Assembly (NCBI RefSeq): GCF_014356525.2
Contig: NC_052508.1
Coordinates: 37,959,113 to 38,023,112, forward strand
From: Nilaparvata lugens
Lineage: Eukaryota > Arthropoda > Insecta > Hemiptera > Delphacidae
Length of the DNA: 64,000 bases
Direction: 5' to 3'
Shown here: piece by piece, positions 11,170-22,440 of the stretch
Layout: each line of letters opens with the position of its first letter
Position numbering within the stretch: the stretch's first letter is position 1
Program-made: the position numbers and the translations under genes
The notes under the pieces: generated by a model
Seen by the model: the letters and a program-made list of their open reading frames with translations, nothing else
The model's database searches: none
Told to the model about the DNA's origin: nothing

Positions 11170-12452
11170 AATCTTGGCATAGTTGGTTTGTTTAAATTCA
11201 AATGTGGCCGGGCCAGCGACATGCTGTATTGGGAGGGGGGGAATCTTTAAATACTCAATAACTTTGTCTAGTGATGAGCTATCGATTTTGTTCTTCATGG
11301 AATATAATAGCAGGGCTTATGTACTACATATTGGCTCATTTAGTTTTCCAGGAATTCAATTATGGCAAGGCTGGAAAAGTGTTTTCGTGTGTGGTGATTG
11401 GCGAGGGGGGTGGGTGAAAACTTACAATCCCCTATAATTCCGTTTCGGTTGAGGTAGAAAATCTTTTATTGGAGGTAGAAAATAGGTAGAGAATCTTGGC
11501 ATAGTTAGTTTGTTTAAATTCAAATGTGGCCGGGCCAGAGACATGCTGTTATGATGGGTGGGGTAATCTTTAAACACTCAATAACTTTGTCTAGTGATGA
11601 GCTATCGATTTTGTTCTTCGTGGAATTTAATAGCAGTGCTTGTGTACTACATATTGGCTCATTTAGTTTTTCAGAAATTCAATCATGGCAAGGCTAGAAA
11701 CGAGTTTTCGTGTTAGGTGATAGGCGAGGGGGGTGGGTGAAAACTTACAATCCCCTATAACTCTGTTTGGGTTGAGGTAGAAAATCGGTTATCGGAGGTA
11801 GAAAATAGTAGAAAATAGGTAGTAAATCTTGGCATAGTTTGTTTGGTGAAATTCAAATGTGGCCGGGCCAGTGACATGCACGTGACCTTTACATATTTTC
11901 GCCAATATCTCCATTATGCGTGATTCGATTTTAGTTTGGTTTGAGGTAGAAAATAGTAGAAAATAGGTAGTAAATCTTGGCATAGTTTGTTTGGTGAAAT
12001 TCGAATGTGACCGGGCCAGCGACATGCACGTGACCTATACATATTTTCGCCAATATCTCCGTTATGCGTGGTTAGATTTCAGTTTGGTTTGAGGTAGAAA
12101 ATAGGTAGTAAATCTTGGCATATTTGGTTTGGTCAAATTCAAATATGGCCGGGCTGAGAGGTGATTGACCTTTCTATATTTTTGCTCATATCTCTGTTAT
12201 CCTTGAGGTAGAAAATCTGTTATTGGAGGTAGAAAATAGTGGAAAATAGGTAGTAAATCTTGGCTTAGTTTGTTTGGTGAAATTCAGAGATGGCCAGGCT
12301 AACATGTCCCTGGCCCGGCACTTTAGTTTATTCAATATCTCTGTTATCTTTGAGGTAGAAAATCGGTTATTGGAGGTAGAAAATAGGTAGTAAATCTTGG
12401 CATAGTTTGTTTTGTGAAATTCGAATGTGGTCGGGCCAGCGACATGCACGTG
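11170..12452 (-). repeat. composite satellite-like array, inverted orientation
   Basis: This is the reverse complement of the 2523-4853 repeat. Long units (with poly-G run, 'ccatgattga' reversed and the 'caatccccta' motif) occupy 11170-11820. Shorter units with 'aatcttggcatag' and 'ggccgggccag' occupy 11820-12452. Read on the minus strand the order is short units then long units, as in the left array. The two arrays are therefore inverted copies of one composite structure, about 6.3 kb apart. Confidence 0.9.
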
Positions 12453-12462
12453 GATAATCACT

Positions 12463-12930
12463 AAAAAAAAAACATGTTTTTCACGATTTTCTCAAAAATG
12501 ACTTGACCGATTTTTTCAAATTCATAACCTGTATAGTTATTTATCAGCTCTATCATCTGGAATGAGTCTCCTTCCTGGGAAACTAATGGGGGGTCCACCC
12601 CATCCTTGAGAAATGGACTTTGTAACCTCCTTCTCGTGCAAGAGGTAGGTAGGTAGAGTAGTTCATAAAAAGAACACATAGTCGAGATCTTTAATCTGTA
12701 GAACAGCTGTTTTGACGACTTTTAAAAAAATCATCGAATTTCACAATTTCTACAAAGTAAAAAGTACTCTGAAAACAATTATATATACACATATACAGAA
12801 GTCTGATCGTAGTTTTCAAATATGTTGCCGGCAATCGTCATTATGTTATTCCCCTAAATTATTCTCGTTTAAGAATGGTGCTTACAGTTCAATGAGCAAG
12901 GAAAATTGTGTGAGTGTACCACACCAGATT
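12463..12930 (+). repeat. family B related 3' half
   Basis: 'acatgtttttcacgatttt' followed by 'ctcaaaaatgac' and 'tcagctctatcatctgg' matches 2366-2470 in the same orientation. It ends with 'aaggaaaattgtgtgagtg' and 'cacaccagatt' at 12898-12930, a diverged family B right end. It abuts the satellite array on its left through the motif 'ggataatc', which also borders the left array near 2514. Confidence 0.7.
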
Positions 12931-14643
12931 TTCTAGAATATGAAATTCTGAAAATATGAGATCATTTGGAACTCTCTACCTCCAATGTGTACTGAGTTAT
13001 GATTTTTCAAAAATGAGTGAAATTTGAAGAGAAAATCAATTTTGATGAATTTCAGTTTTTGATCAACAATTTCTCCGATTGTTACCATTTAGATGTATAA
13101 TTCAAAATCTCTCTGGGCGTATTTTTGTGCTCTACAATCCGAGATCAGGTAGAGCGCTCTATCTCATATAGATTTCCAGGTACACCTGACAACAATGCTC
13201 CTTGTATTGTGAAAAACACCTCATTTTCAGCTTCAACCATCATCACCAACTACATAGTCTTCACATTGATATTTCGCACAATGACATAAGTTCATAAGAT
13301 TATTTTCTATGAGAATCAGCCGTTAGATGCACTTCATCTTAGTATTTCCTAGTGGAGAGGCGCGCTTCAGGACACCTCAAGGATCAAAATTTCAAACACT
13401 TATAACTTCTGACACAATGCTTAGATTTCACCGTGCTACACTTCATTCTTCTCGGCTCGTCAAGGCGGTCCAAAATCATGCATCGTAAGTCAAATTCGGT
13501 CGAAAAGTGGAAAATTTATTGTTGATTATACTGAAGCCCATATTCCAATACACAAAAAATGGTCAATTTCTATATTCAAAGCTATTTATCTCAGTAATCC
13601 CTGATTATAAAAATCATTACTTGATCTTGAAATGTACAATATAATTTCCTCTTTCACCTGCTGTAAACGATTTATGGAAAAATATTTTCTCAGAGTGAGA
13701 TTTGATTGTTGAAAAAATTCCGGTAATTGTAGATATTTTTATCATATTAACGGTTTTGGCAGTACTATGATAGGGAAAAGTGATTCAAGATGGATTTTAG
13801 ACAACTGAGCTCGTAGGGGATGAATTTATCTACAATTTGGAATCAATCAAGAGTTTCTATGATGTATCAGACTCGTTTTAGAAACTTAAAAACTTTAAAA
13901 CTCGTTTTAGATCAACAGTAAATCATGGGAAAAATGTAAAAACTGAAATCGTCATTTTTGAAATCTTCTGTAAATTTCTAATTGTATTGGAATTGAAAGT
14001 ATTATTTATTGGAGTGGGTGGAGGGGAACAATTTTCACATTCTCACTAGATTTGGAAATTTTATCAGGAGTATTTCAAAAGTCATGCAGCTTTGAATATA
14101 GAAATTGGCCATTTTTGTGTATTGGAATATGGGCTTTAGTACACTCAACAATAAATTTTCCACTTTTCGACCGAATTTGACTTATGAGGCATGATTTTGG
14201 ACTGCCTTGACGGGCCGAGAAGAATGAAGTTTAGTACGATGAAATCTGAGCATTGTGTCAGAAGTTATAAGTGTTTGAAATGTTGATCCTTGAGGTGTCC
14301 TTAAGCGCGCCTCTCCACTAGGAAATACTGAAATGAAGTGCATCTAATGGGTGATTCTCATAGAACATAATCTTATGAACTTACGTCATTGTGCGAAATA
14401 TCAATGTGGAGACTATGTAGTTGGTGATGATGGTTGAAGCTGAATATTAGGTGTTTTTCACAATACAAGGAGCATTGTTGTCAGGTGTAACAATCGGAGA
14501 AATTGTTGATCAAAATCTGAAACTCATCAAAATTGACTTTTTTCTTCAAATTTCACTCATTTTTGAAAAATCATAACTCAGTACTCATTGGAGATAGAGA
14601 GTTCCGAATGATCTCATTTTATTGAGAATTTCATATTCTAGAA
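12931..14643. mobile_element. 1.7-kb foldback (long hairpin) element
   Basis: The left arm 12931-13583 and right arm 14088-14643 are inverted copies. Both outer ends read 'ttctagaatatga' going inward. The inner ends meet at 'ctatattcaaagct'. The left arm carries about 100 bp (about 13085-13185) missing from the right, and the arms otherwise differ by scattered substitutions. The 504-bp loop has no ORF. It sits between a family B right end and inverted repeat A. No clear target-site duplication is seen. The superfamily is unknown. Confidence 0.88.
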
Positions 14644-14645
14644 GA

Positions 14646-14872
14646 AAGGAGAGAGCAAATTTTTCTGTCCGATTACGAGATTTGGCAGAAATAGCTGAAA
14701 ACTGGAAAATGAGCTGAAAATACAAGGTTTTTGGGCCACCCTGTATCTAGCACAAGGCAATTTTGCATGAAGAAATTGGTTCTGGACTTCGCTTATGTAC
14801 CCAAATAATATATTAAAATATCAGAACTACAATATAAATTGCATGCACCAATGTATATAGTGACTGGACTAC
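14646..14872 (-). repeat. dispersed repeat A, inverted copy
   Basis: Reverse complement of 1806-2036, starting 'ggagagagcaaatttttctg' on the plus strand and ending near 'gtgactggacta'. About 25 bp of the other copy near the 'gggggtg' motif is replaced here. Confidence 0.75.
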
Positions 14873-15642
14873 TATTGTTGTTCAACGTTTTCCTCGAGTA
14901 CTTAGAATTGTTGCAGATGCAAAATCATCATAAAAACATCAGTTGAACGTACATTCTATTGCTGAGTCTTCTACTTTGCTTGAGGGAAATTTAATGTATT
15001 CTGTCTTTGTAAGTTGTATTCCTTTCTCATTCTATTGAGGGAAATTATTGTCGTCTCTCCCACATACTTTGTAGTTAGGCAAAATTCTATTGGCTTCATT
15101 ACCAAACCTGATACCTAATTTTTGAGCCTGATTCGGTCGACTTGGAGACTTGAATGAGAGACCGCCTTTAGATTCTGTAGAGTACAGACATTACTTTTCT
15201 GAACTAAATTATTTATTTGCCTGATTGAATCATGTCTTATTCAGACAGTTTTTCATTTTCTCCTGGAGACTTGAGTTATTTATAATAATTGGAAATCATG
15301 TATTCCATCAGTTTTGTAATCACTTATTCTTCATTAACTTATTAATGACATACTTTACTTAACCTCATTCTGAGCGGTTGACTGCTGCAATTTATTTATT
15401 TTAGGCGATATGGATTAGTAATAGTCGAAAAGCCATTCAAGGGTGAGTAATGAATATTTTATAGCATTGTTGTATTGTTTTTTCTTGTTAATATTTATTT
15501 TATATATCATTAAACAACCTCTCATTCTATAGTTTTTCGTTTTCTTTTATTGTTTAATGGATTAATCAATTATTTTATATTGTATCGTCATGATTCAAAT
15601 TCAAAATGATTGATTCTCAAAAAAATATACAACACTTTCAAG

Positions 15643-15700
<58 letters not shown>

Positions 15701-15985
15701 CTACACCTGCAAAGAAACCCTGTGCGCAGGTGTGAGTTGCAATATAAATGTTTTTCAAAAATATTTAACAAAAATGATCCAAAACAAATTTCTTGAAAAA
15801 AAATACAGAATAAAAACTAGTACTTAATAATAAAGAGGATACTAAAAATAAAGGAACGGAAGGAGGAGAGACAGAAAAGGCCAAGAAGAAAAAATAAGAC
15901 GAAGAAGAAGGAGAATGAAGAAGAAGAGAAAGGTAAGAGGTAGGTAAGTCAACTGCAACCATGGAGTAGACGAAAATTAATTTAT
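14873..15985. other. unassigned, with (AT)n at 15646-15696
   Basis: AT-rich, without supported genes. It holds a 51-bp AT dinucleotide run (15646-15696) and a purine-rich GAA/AAG stretch (15840-15940). The plus-strand interval 15405-15442 has exon-like borders (tttattttag| and |gtgagt) but only 38 bp, so it is not called. Confidence 0.5.
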
Positions 15986-16330
15986 TTAAAACAATTTTTC
16001 CTTGATTTTATTTGCTATTATCCATTTATCTATGTCTGATCTAAGCCTTTGGTTTATGTTTGTTTTTTCAAGAATATTTAAGGGAATGTGGTTTATTAAT
16101 TTATTGGAAATATAAGAAAACTGTCTCCTACACACATTCAAGTCCATTCTGACAAATTGGAAAATGTCTCGCGCGGGGTGCAAGCCCAAAAGAGATTCTC
16201 GAGGTTTAAATAAATTTTCATTTTTTATAATATATAGTACCAAATTTTTTATGAAAAATTGTCGAACTGTTAAAACCTTGAACTCACTGAATAAATTAGT
16301 TGTGACTTGTGTTGCAGGTTTTTTTCTTTT
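15986..16330 (-). pseudogene. LINE reverse transcriptase C-terminal fragment
   Basis: A minus-strand frame of about 115 codons resembles the domain that follows the RT thumb in CR1/jockey-like LINEs. It has a short helical segment, then a V-R-M-D...R-R-Q-F-S-Y motif in the place of the usual V-R-T...G-R-R-S-F-x-Y, then N-x-L and a C-terminal D-K-W-I (usual L-K-x-W-L). The catalytic RT is absent upstream. The family comparison is from memory and the subfamily is not determinable. Confidence 0.55.
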
Positions 16331-16363
16331 GGTATGCTTGAGTATTCTTGAATACTCATTCAA

Positions 16364-17112
16364 GAAAATTGAGCTGTAAATATGCCTTGCTGTCGAACGA
16401 GGGCTGACGAATTTGCCAACTGAGATGGCCGGTGATATCGGACATCTAACCTTGCCGTGCAGAGTTCAAAAGATGATCTTCGATCTGACACCACTAGCCT
16501 GATGCCTGGAGGTCATCATCTTTCACCCTCATCCGTCACCCTTTGGACATCGGACTCGATGATGACAGATCTTAGATAAGTACTTGATAAACCCCCACTA
16601 CAATATCAGATGTGCCCCTGTAAATTTGGTCTCTTAAAGACATGTGTTGGTCTCTAAAAGACAGATTTATTATCTGATTATTCATGTAAAGATGTGTTTT
16701 GTAATACTTTCTATATTTATTAGTCAACCGCATATCTATGTTCTTATTTCCAAGACCCTCAAACCACTAGAATTAGGATCACATTATTGACCAGATTCAA
16801 ATCGGCAGACCTCAGGGCCTAGAACAATTTCAACAACCAAGCCTTCTCCCACAAAATCATTTGTCACCAGGAGAGCGGTTCAAGTTTTACAGAGGTTGGC
16901 TGTTGAATCTTCGACTAGCTGCCTTCTAGGATGGGTACAGGGGATAGGCGTTTGGCCATTCCTCCATTTTTGACTAAGCTGTGCCTAGACCGTTGATTTT
17001 TACACATCTACACTCGAGTGAGCACAGCGCTCACTCTTCCACCATTGACGTTCCTGTTTTTTTTTACAAACTTACTCTTATTGGCTCATTTTTCAAGTTC
17101 ATTGTTTACTAG
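16364..17112. other. unassigned DNA
   Basis: A somewhat GC-richer stretch (16390-16980) with the internal duplication 'ttggtctcttaaagacatg' / 'ttggtctctaaaagacag' near 16627-16665. The palindrome-like motif at 17018-17034 is shared with 1609-1625. No coding evidence. Confidence 0.4.
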
Positions 17113-17304
17113 AGAGTAGGCTACTACCGAGTTTTTCTAATTGATACTGATCGTGTAAAATGTGGATTTCGTCCTAAGAAGAAAAATAGACTGACAAAAG
17201 CTAGGTGTGCTAACTGTGAGACGCCAGAGTGTGGGGAACACACTGTAACATTGTGCATGCAGTGTAAGAAAAATTGTACTGAGGATGGATCTGACTCAGA
17301 CTAG
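17113..17304 (+). pseudogene. cysteine-rich C-terminal fragment, possibly piggyBac-like
   Basis: An open frame ends at TAG 17302-17304. It has a basic patch followed by C-x2-C-x4-C, H-T and C-x2-C-x3-C, then an acidic tail. A terminal zinc-binding cluster with paired cysteines and a T-x-x-x-C-x2-C motif is typical of the C-terminus of piggyBac-family transposases (DDE_Tnp_1_7). The DDE core is not present upstream, and the frame is closed by a stop at 17110. It could instead be an exon of an unrelated zinc-binding protein. No acceptor is convincing. Confidence 0.4.
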
Positions 17305-17613
17305 GCAATATTCACATTACATTGATGAAAAAAGACTAGACAATGTTCCAATTTTAAAATATTAAAAATAATAATATTATTATTATAATTGTCTATTCTA
17401 TTATTTTCTATTTTACTATTAATAGAATTTTCTATTCTTATATTATTAGTTTATAAATAATATTAATATTCAAGTATTTTTTCAGTACAAAAACAATTTT
17501 TTTTCAATTTTCTTGCTTTTACTGTAATAATATCATTCAACTATTTTTATGACTTATTTTGATGTAAAATGAATGTTTTTTGTTATGTATCATATACAAT
17601 AATATATTAACAG

Positions 17614-17668
<55 letters not shown>

Positions 17669-17946
17669 GGTATTCTGTGAGTCTGATCCTAGTCTCTGAA
17701 TATTATACTTGCAACAATATTTTATAGACGTTGAGTTGGATAGGCCTATTCTGTAAATATACATTTGTAATTATTTACATTGAGAATTTATGAGAGTAAC
17801 TTCCTTAAAAAAATTCTAGCTACAGTGCCTGATTCAGTGGCTTCATCCAAGATTTATAGAAAGAGGTCTGGTCATGCGGCCATACTGAGTTTTGTTCACT
17901 TGCTATTATCCTGTGCTGATGAACAGATAACGTGATATTAGTACGA
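17305..17946. other. unassigned; part of CDKAL1 intron 1 on the minus strand
   Basis: AT-rich DNA with a 51-bp (AT)n run at 17615-17665. It lies immediately downstream of the CDKAL1 exon donor on the minus strand, so it is intron. No branch point or exon 2 is identified. Confidence 0.6.
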
Positions 17947-17951
17947 CTAAC

Positions 17952-18242
17952 CTGTTAATTTGTAACCATATGCAGCCAACTGCCCAGCCATGTACTCACT
18001 GTCTGAACTGTTGTGGGTACAACCCCACGTTTTCACATAAATCGTATGAGTGCCTGGGATAATGCTGCTCAGTGACACATTTACCACGTCGTTCTTATGC
18101 GTATCAGTCTTTTCACACTGTTTCTTTTTCACTCGAACAGTTACCGACTTCCTACTACTGTAACGCTCCTTTGGCCCAATGTCTTGGCAAGATATCAAAT
18201 CTTCAATGTCATCAATTATTTCACTGCAAACTGATGGCATAC
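17952..18242 (-). CDS. CDKAL1: CDKAL1, first coding exon (tRNA ms2t6A37 methylthiotransferase)
   Basis: The ATG at 18240-18238 opens 96 complete codons plus one base. They start M-P-S and then D-D-I-E-D, a charged linker, and T-W-G-C-T-H-N-S-S-D followed by E-Y-M-A-G-Q-L-A-A-Y-G-Y. This matches the conserved N-terminus of eukaryotic CDKAL1, a radical-SAM methylthiotransferase that converts t6A to ms2t6A at position 37 of tRNA-Lys(UUU) and is ER-anchored in animals. The Cys of T-W-G-C is the first of three ligands of the N-terminal [4Fe-4S] cluster. The exon ends at a good donor (AACAG|GTTAGT, G at 17952), phase 1. Upstream an acceptor (tttatag|gt-ATG) at 18243/18244 places an intron two bases before the start codon, so a non-coding first exon is expected to the right. 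The remaining MTTase, radical SAM and TRAM domains must lie at lower coordinates or outside the window, and I did not find them. The CDS is intact and shows no disruption. Confidence 0.93.
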
Positions 18243-18964
18243 CTATAAATGATAAACAAATAGAAAACATTCATTATAAGCTTGTCATATAATTTATATT
18301 GGAGCAAAATGATTAGACCGGGCACTTGTGTAATAGATTTATGAGATCTTTAAATATCTTTAGAATCCAAGGTTAGATAATGAGCATTTAAATGTTATAA
18401 TGAACGAAACCGATATAAGGTAACTAGGTGATCCCATAGTGATAAGTGATACTTGCTTTTTCTTTCTACTCTTTTAATTTTTATTTAAATACTTCAATAC
18501 ATTTTTTTCACAAATTGAAAATAAAGCCAAACCTGGGGCTTTTATTTTGGTTAAAACTAACATGATTTTGTCCAGTATAAAATTTACAGTGAATGTCATT
18601 TAATTTATTACAATCCAATAAAAGAAAATTAAAATTGTCATATAGTACAGAATATTGCATTTTGTAAGATGTCAGATACTCCTCTAAGTATTCTCCTAGA
18701 TTAATGAAATTGCCAAAACTTTGCCAGCACTTTACTTTCAGGTATTTAACAGCTTCCTAAATGAAAAAAAATAAATAGTTTTGAACACATAATTTAATTT
18801 CCAACGTCTTGATCAATTACCAAGCACTCCTGGATAGATCGCGTCGTAAGCACAATCACTAGCCTATATAGTCATATACTTTGACTAATTGACACTAAAT
18901 ACACTTCCACTGGTATTGTGTGCATGAGTACTTCCATTTGTACTCATACTGTGGATTGGTGGTG
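18243..18964. other. CDKAL1 5' intron / upstream DNA, unassigned
   Basis: AT-rich sequence upstream of the CDKAL1 coding exon on the minus strand. No 5' untranslated exon or promoter could be picked out with confidence. Confidence 0.5.
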
Positions 18965-19572
18965 AGTTTTCAAGTATGGGAGAGATGGCAGAATATAATG
19001 CCCATAAACGGTATGTAGGCCAAAACGAGGGAAAATGGGGTTACAGTGAGCGTTGAAATCACTATCTCAGAAATTTCTTCTGCATCAGTAGTATGTCCTT
19101 TGCGTGAGATGAAGGTCCCCAGAGCCGGATGTCTTATTTGTTGTGCTTGTAGAATACTGAATAATACAACATCATAGGTTGTCGAATGCCAAGCCGATTT
19201 CTTATTTTTCTGATGATATATAATACTCTTGAAAGCTTCTTGGATAATCTGCATATGTGCTGTTCTCAGCTAAGTTGATTATCATTACTGACTCCCAGAA
19301 GAGTACAGTAACTTGTAACATATGCGAACATCAAACTTGAACCATTGAGCTTAAGGTAATTTTCTATCATGATGATAAACAGCAGGGACTAACACAGAGC
19401 CCTGAGGAACATCATATTTTATGGCTTTCTCCACAGATCTAGCACCCATCATGCTGACAACCTGCCGGCAATCTATTAAATAACTTTCAATCATTCAGCA
19501 AGCATATGTGTGTACTCCGTTCCTTGTTAGCATCCTTTGAAGGACATCATGCGGCAAACAATCAAACGCTTT
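18965..19572 (-). pseudogene. LINE reverse transcriptase, 3' part (split by PLE)
   Basis: On the minus strand the fragments read F-D-C-L-P-H-D-V-L at about 19565-19540, D-V-P-Q-G-S-V-L at about 19410-19390, and later K-L-S-R-V-L-Y-I-I-R-K then L-W-G-P-S and L-M-Q-K-K down to about 19050. This is the RT palm-to-thumb order of a CR1/jockey-like LINE. The Y-x-D-D box region is missing or scrambled between 19390 and 19250, and several stops and frame changes are present. The upstream RT half continues at 22209-22440, beyond an inserted Penelope-like element. Confidence 0.75.
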
Positions 19573-22208
19573 TGACTTTTTGTGTAGTTGAGAAGTTGAT
19601 ATTGTGGTAATTATTCATATTGAATGAAAAAGACTACGAAATTGTCAAAAACCACAGATTTATTGATACTTAGAAAGACCGGTTTCGGTTATTACAGTGT
19701 GATGGTGATGATATTGGAATAAATTAATTAATTATGGGTTTGTGTTTTCATAGAGATAAATTCAGTATGGGTTCATTCGAAAAGTGTAGAATTAGGACTT
19801 CAACAATGAGACTTTAGTGATGTTGTAGCTGAATTTTGTGTGTCGATTTTTATTGTGAGAAATTTATTTTTCTATTAAAAAAATAAGATTTCACATTAAG
19901 ATTTTGCTAACTTGCGTCCGGGAAGACTCCAATTATATGCAGGGTTGAGGTATTCTCATAGAACTGTATTTCTGTTAGCGATGGAAAATACACGAGTATT
20001 TGGGAATATTTCAAACTTGCATTATTTTCCTTTCCCACAGAATTATGCTCGTCTCCACGTGGACCATTGTCTCGTTGCTGGAAGGGGAACATAATTTGCA
20101 TGGAATAGTGCAGTTCCAATCAAGCCGCGGCCGAATTCATATTTAAAATCCAGAGGTAGCCTCGGGCCTCAAAATTAACGTGTGTGTTGAATTTGTTTGC
20201 TGTTTAATTTTGTTAATATGTATTATTTTTCGCCGTGAGTTAAGTTGAAGTGGTTTATTAATAATTATTTGAAGTGAATATGTCAATGTTTGTTTAAATT
20301 ATTAAGTTATCTGGGAGTAATCAGTGTAGTGAAAATTTCTAAATAGTAATGAATGAATAAATTGACCGATTGCTAGTGCCATTATATTTTCTAGCTAATG
20401 CTAAAAACCCTTGAATGACCGAGTCCCTAGTATCATAAATTTGTAATTGAGAAATGAGTAAAGTCCACGCTACCTTTGTGAACAGTTAGAATCCAAATAA
20501 GCAGTTAGCAAAATCTTACATGCAGTCATCTTGAATTTTTAGAATGTGCAATGAACCGATATAGATTATTTTTGCTATTGTCCAAATTTAAATTAGTTTA
20601 ATTCATTTAATAGAATTTTACAAGTTTAATAGAATGCTAAAGTTTGTTGTTTAATAAAGTCCCATGACTCGCCCTTTAGAATTCAGAGATCTCTTAATTC
20701 TACCCCTATTCTGGGTCGGTTACAACACCATTGTCAATATCTGATAAACTAAAACTAAATACAAGAGCAGCAGAATTTATAATAGTAGGCGAGTACTGCT
20801 ATTGGTCAAGGGCATGAACGCCTGCCATTGGCCCAGCTAGACAGTCTCCTCCCACTCAACAGTGTAACAAAATGGCGGCTTAAGCAACAGAATCGCCATG
20901 ATAACAAAATTTACTTTCAGTACAAAATTAGAACCAAGAAAACAAGTGTGAAAGATAATAAAACAAATATGTAAATGGAAAAACTATTGACTAATGTATG
21001 CTTACAATTTTATGATGAAACTAAATTCGTAGTTTTGTATTGGTTGAAATGAATTTGCTCATTTAAACTATACTGGGAATTTTCCTTAATTACTTTTGTT
21101 ATTTCTAAAGCCTCTAGAATATTCAAAGATCTGCCTTTGTTATTAACATGCAGGAACTCAACATTCTCCTCAACTGCAAACTTGTGATTATTTGTTATCA
21201 AATGTTCTGCAAAGTTAGATTCCCCATTTTGTTTATTCCAATCTCTGATGTGTTCTTTAATTATTTTACTTTTGAAACTTCTACCAGTTTGACCCACATA
21301 ACAAGCATTACAATCACCACATTTAAGTTTGTACACCCCACTTTTATCCCAAATATCAATTTTGTCTTTACTCCAGCTAAATAGACTATTTAAAATCGGT
21401 TTGGTCTTGAAAGCAACATGAAATCCATTCCTCTTCAATTCCCTACCTATCTTATCAGAAACAAGGCCTAAATATGGGATTGTTATCAAAGTCTTCTCAC
21501 AGTTTGAGCCTACAAAGCTAGAATTGATTCAAATTTGTCTATTAATTTTACTCAATAATCTGTCCACCATACTTTCTTCATACCCATTTGTGACAGCTCA
21601 CAAATCATGATGGCTCATAGGTATTGTTAGTGCTCTATAGACCCTGCTATTTGAAGTAGCAAGTTTTTGAGAAATAGGATGACAAGAATGAAGAGGAATG
21701 ATAACATCAGTATGGGTTGGTTTTCTGAAAATAGAAAACTTGTGAAAACCAGTGCTATGATCTATTCTTAAATCTAGAAAATTCAACACATAATCCTGTT
21801 CTACCTCTAGGCCTACAGTGAATTTATACTGAGTATACAATGTAGAATTTCAACTAATTGACAGAATATTTTATCTCAGATATGAAAATTTATTATTACA
21901 TCTTTAAAAAATATATATTTTCTTGACAAATAAAATATTATTAACTATTTTCAACAATAATAAACAGTTAAATTCATCAGATATACCAGTATCAGCTGTT
22001 TGGGTTACAAGGCTGAGATCTGGCAACCCTTTTCTCCTATCTTCCTAAACTGCCATTATAACGTGGACTTCACTATAGTATAAATTCTGCTGTTCTTGTA
22101 TTAAGTTTTAGTTTATCAGAGATTGACAATGGTGTAATAACCGAAACCGGTCTTTCTAAGTATCAATAAATCTGTGGTTTTTGACAATTTCTTATTATTT
22201 TTCATTCA
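19573..22208 (-). mobile_element. Penelope-like element inserted in a LINE
   Basis: It is bounded by the direct repeat 'aaacgcttt' at 19564-19572 and 22209-22217, where the LINE sequence resumes. The left end (about 19630-19697) and right end (about 22132-22200) are inverted copies of a conserved segment containing 'gaccggtttcggttattaca', a known PLE-type terminal motif. A second, internal inverted match pairs 20712-20790 with 22090-22140. Coding remains are on the minus strand (21010-21840). The 19698-20704 stretch has no ORF. The inverted ends fit the pLTR-in-inverted-orientation arrangement described for PLEs. Confidence 0.78.
21010..21840 (-). pseudogene. PLE RT C-terminus plus GIY-YIG endonuclease
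   Basis: The minus-strand frame first reads the end of a PLE reverse transcriptase: N-F-L-D-L-R-I, then F-R-K-P-T-H-T-D and I-P-L-H-S-C-H-P (21840-21650). After an in-frame link with two stops (about 21585 and 21535) it reads a GIY-YIG nuclease: G-V-Y-K-L-K-C-G-D-C, Y-V-G-Q-T-G-R-S-F and E-H (about 21345-21240). RT followed by GIY-YIG is the EN-positive PLE architecture that supports target-primed integration. The N-terminal RT (including the catalytic Y-x-D-D) is absent, so the copy is 5' truncated and inactive. Confidence 0.88.
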
Positions 22209-22440
22209 AAACGCTTTAGATACGTCATACAGTATCAGGTCCACTGACTCTCGACTTACAAAAGCCAAATGTATGGAATCAAACAGAAATAAAATAGCAG
22301 AGGTTGTGATTTTTTCTTTTTAAAAAACCATGTTGTACCGGTACATTACTCATCAACTTATTGGACTCCAGATATTTTGTCAACTGCTTCATCATTATTG
22401 TTTCACGTATCGGCCGCAATGGGTAGTTTTACTATAGAGA
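22209..22440 (-). pseudogene. LINE reverse transcriptase, 5' part (split by PLE)
   Basis: On the minus strand the motifs Q-L-T-K-Y-L-E-S-N-K-L and V-P-V-Q-H-G-F appear at about 22385-22325, then V-L-Y-D-V-S-K-A-F up to 22209. The Q-H-G-F...S-K-A-F order is the fingers-to-palm segment of non-LTR RT. It joins in sense with F-D-C-L-P-H-D at 19565 once the inserted PLE is ignored. Stops and frameshifts are present. Confidence 0.7.
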
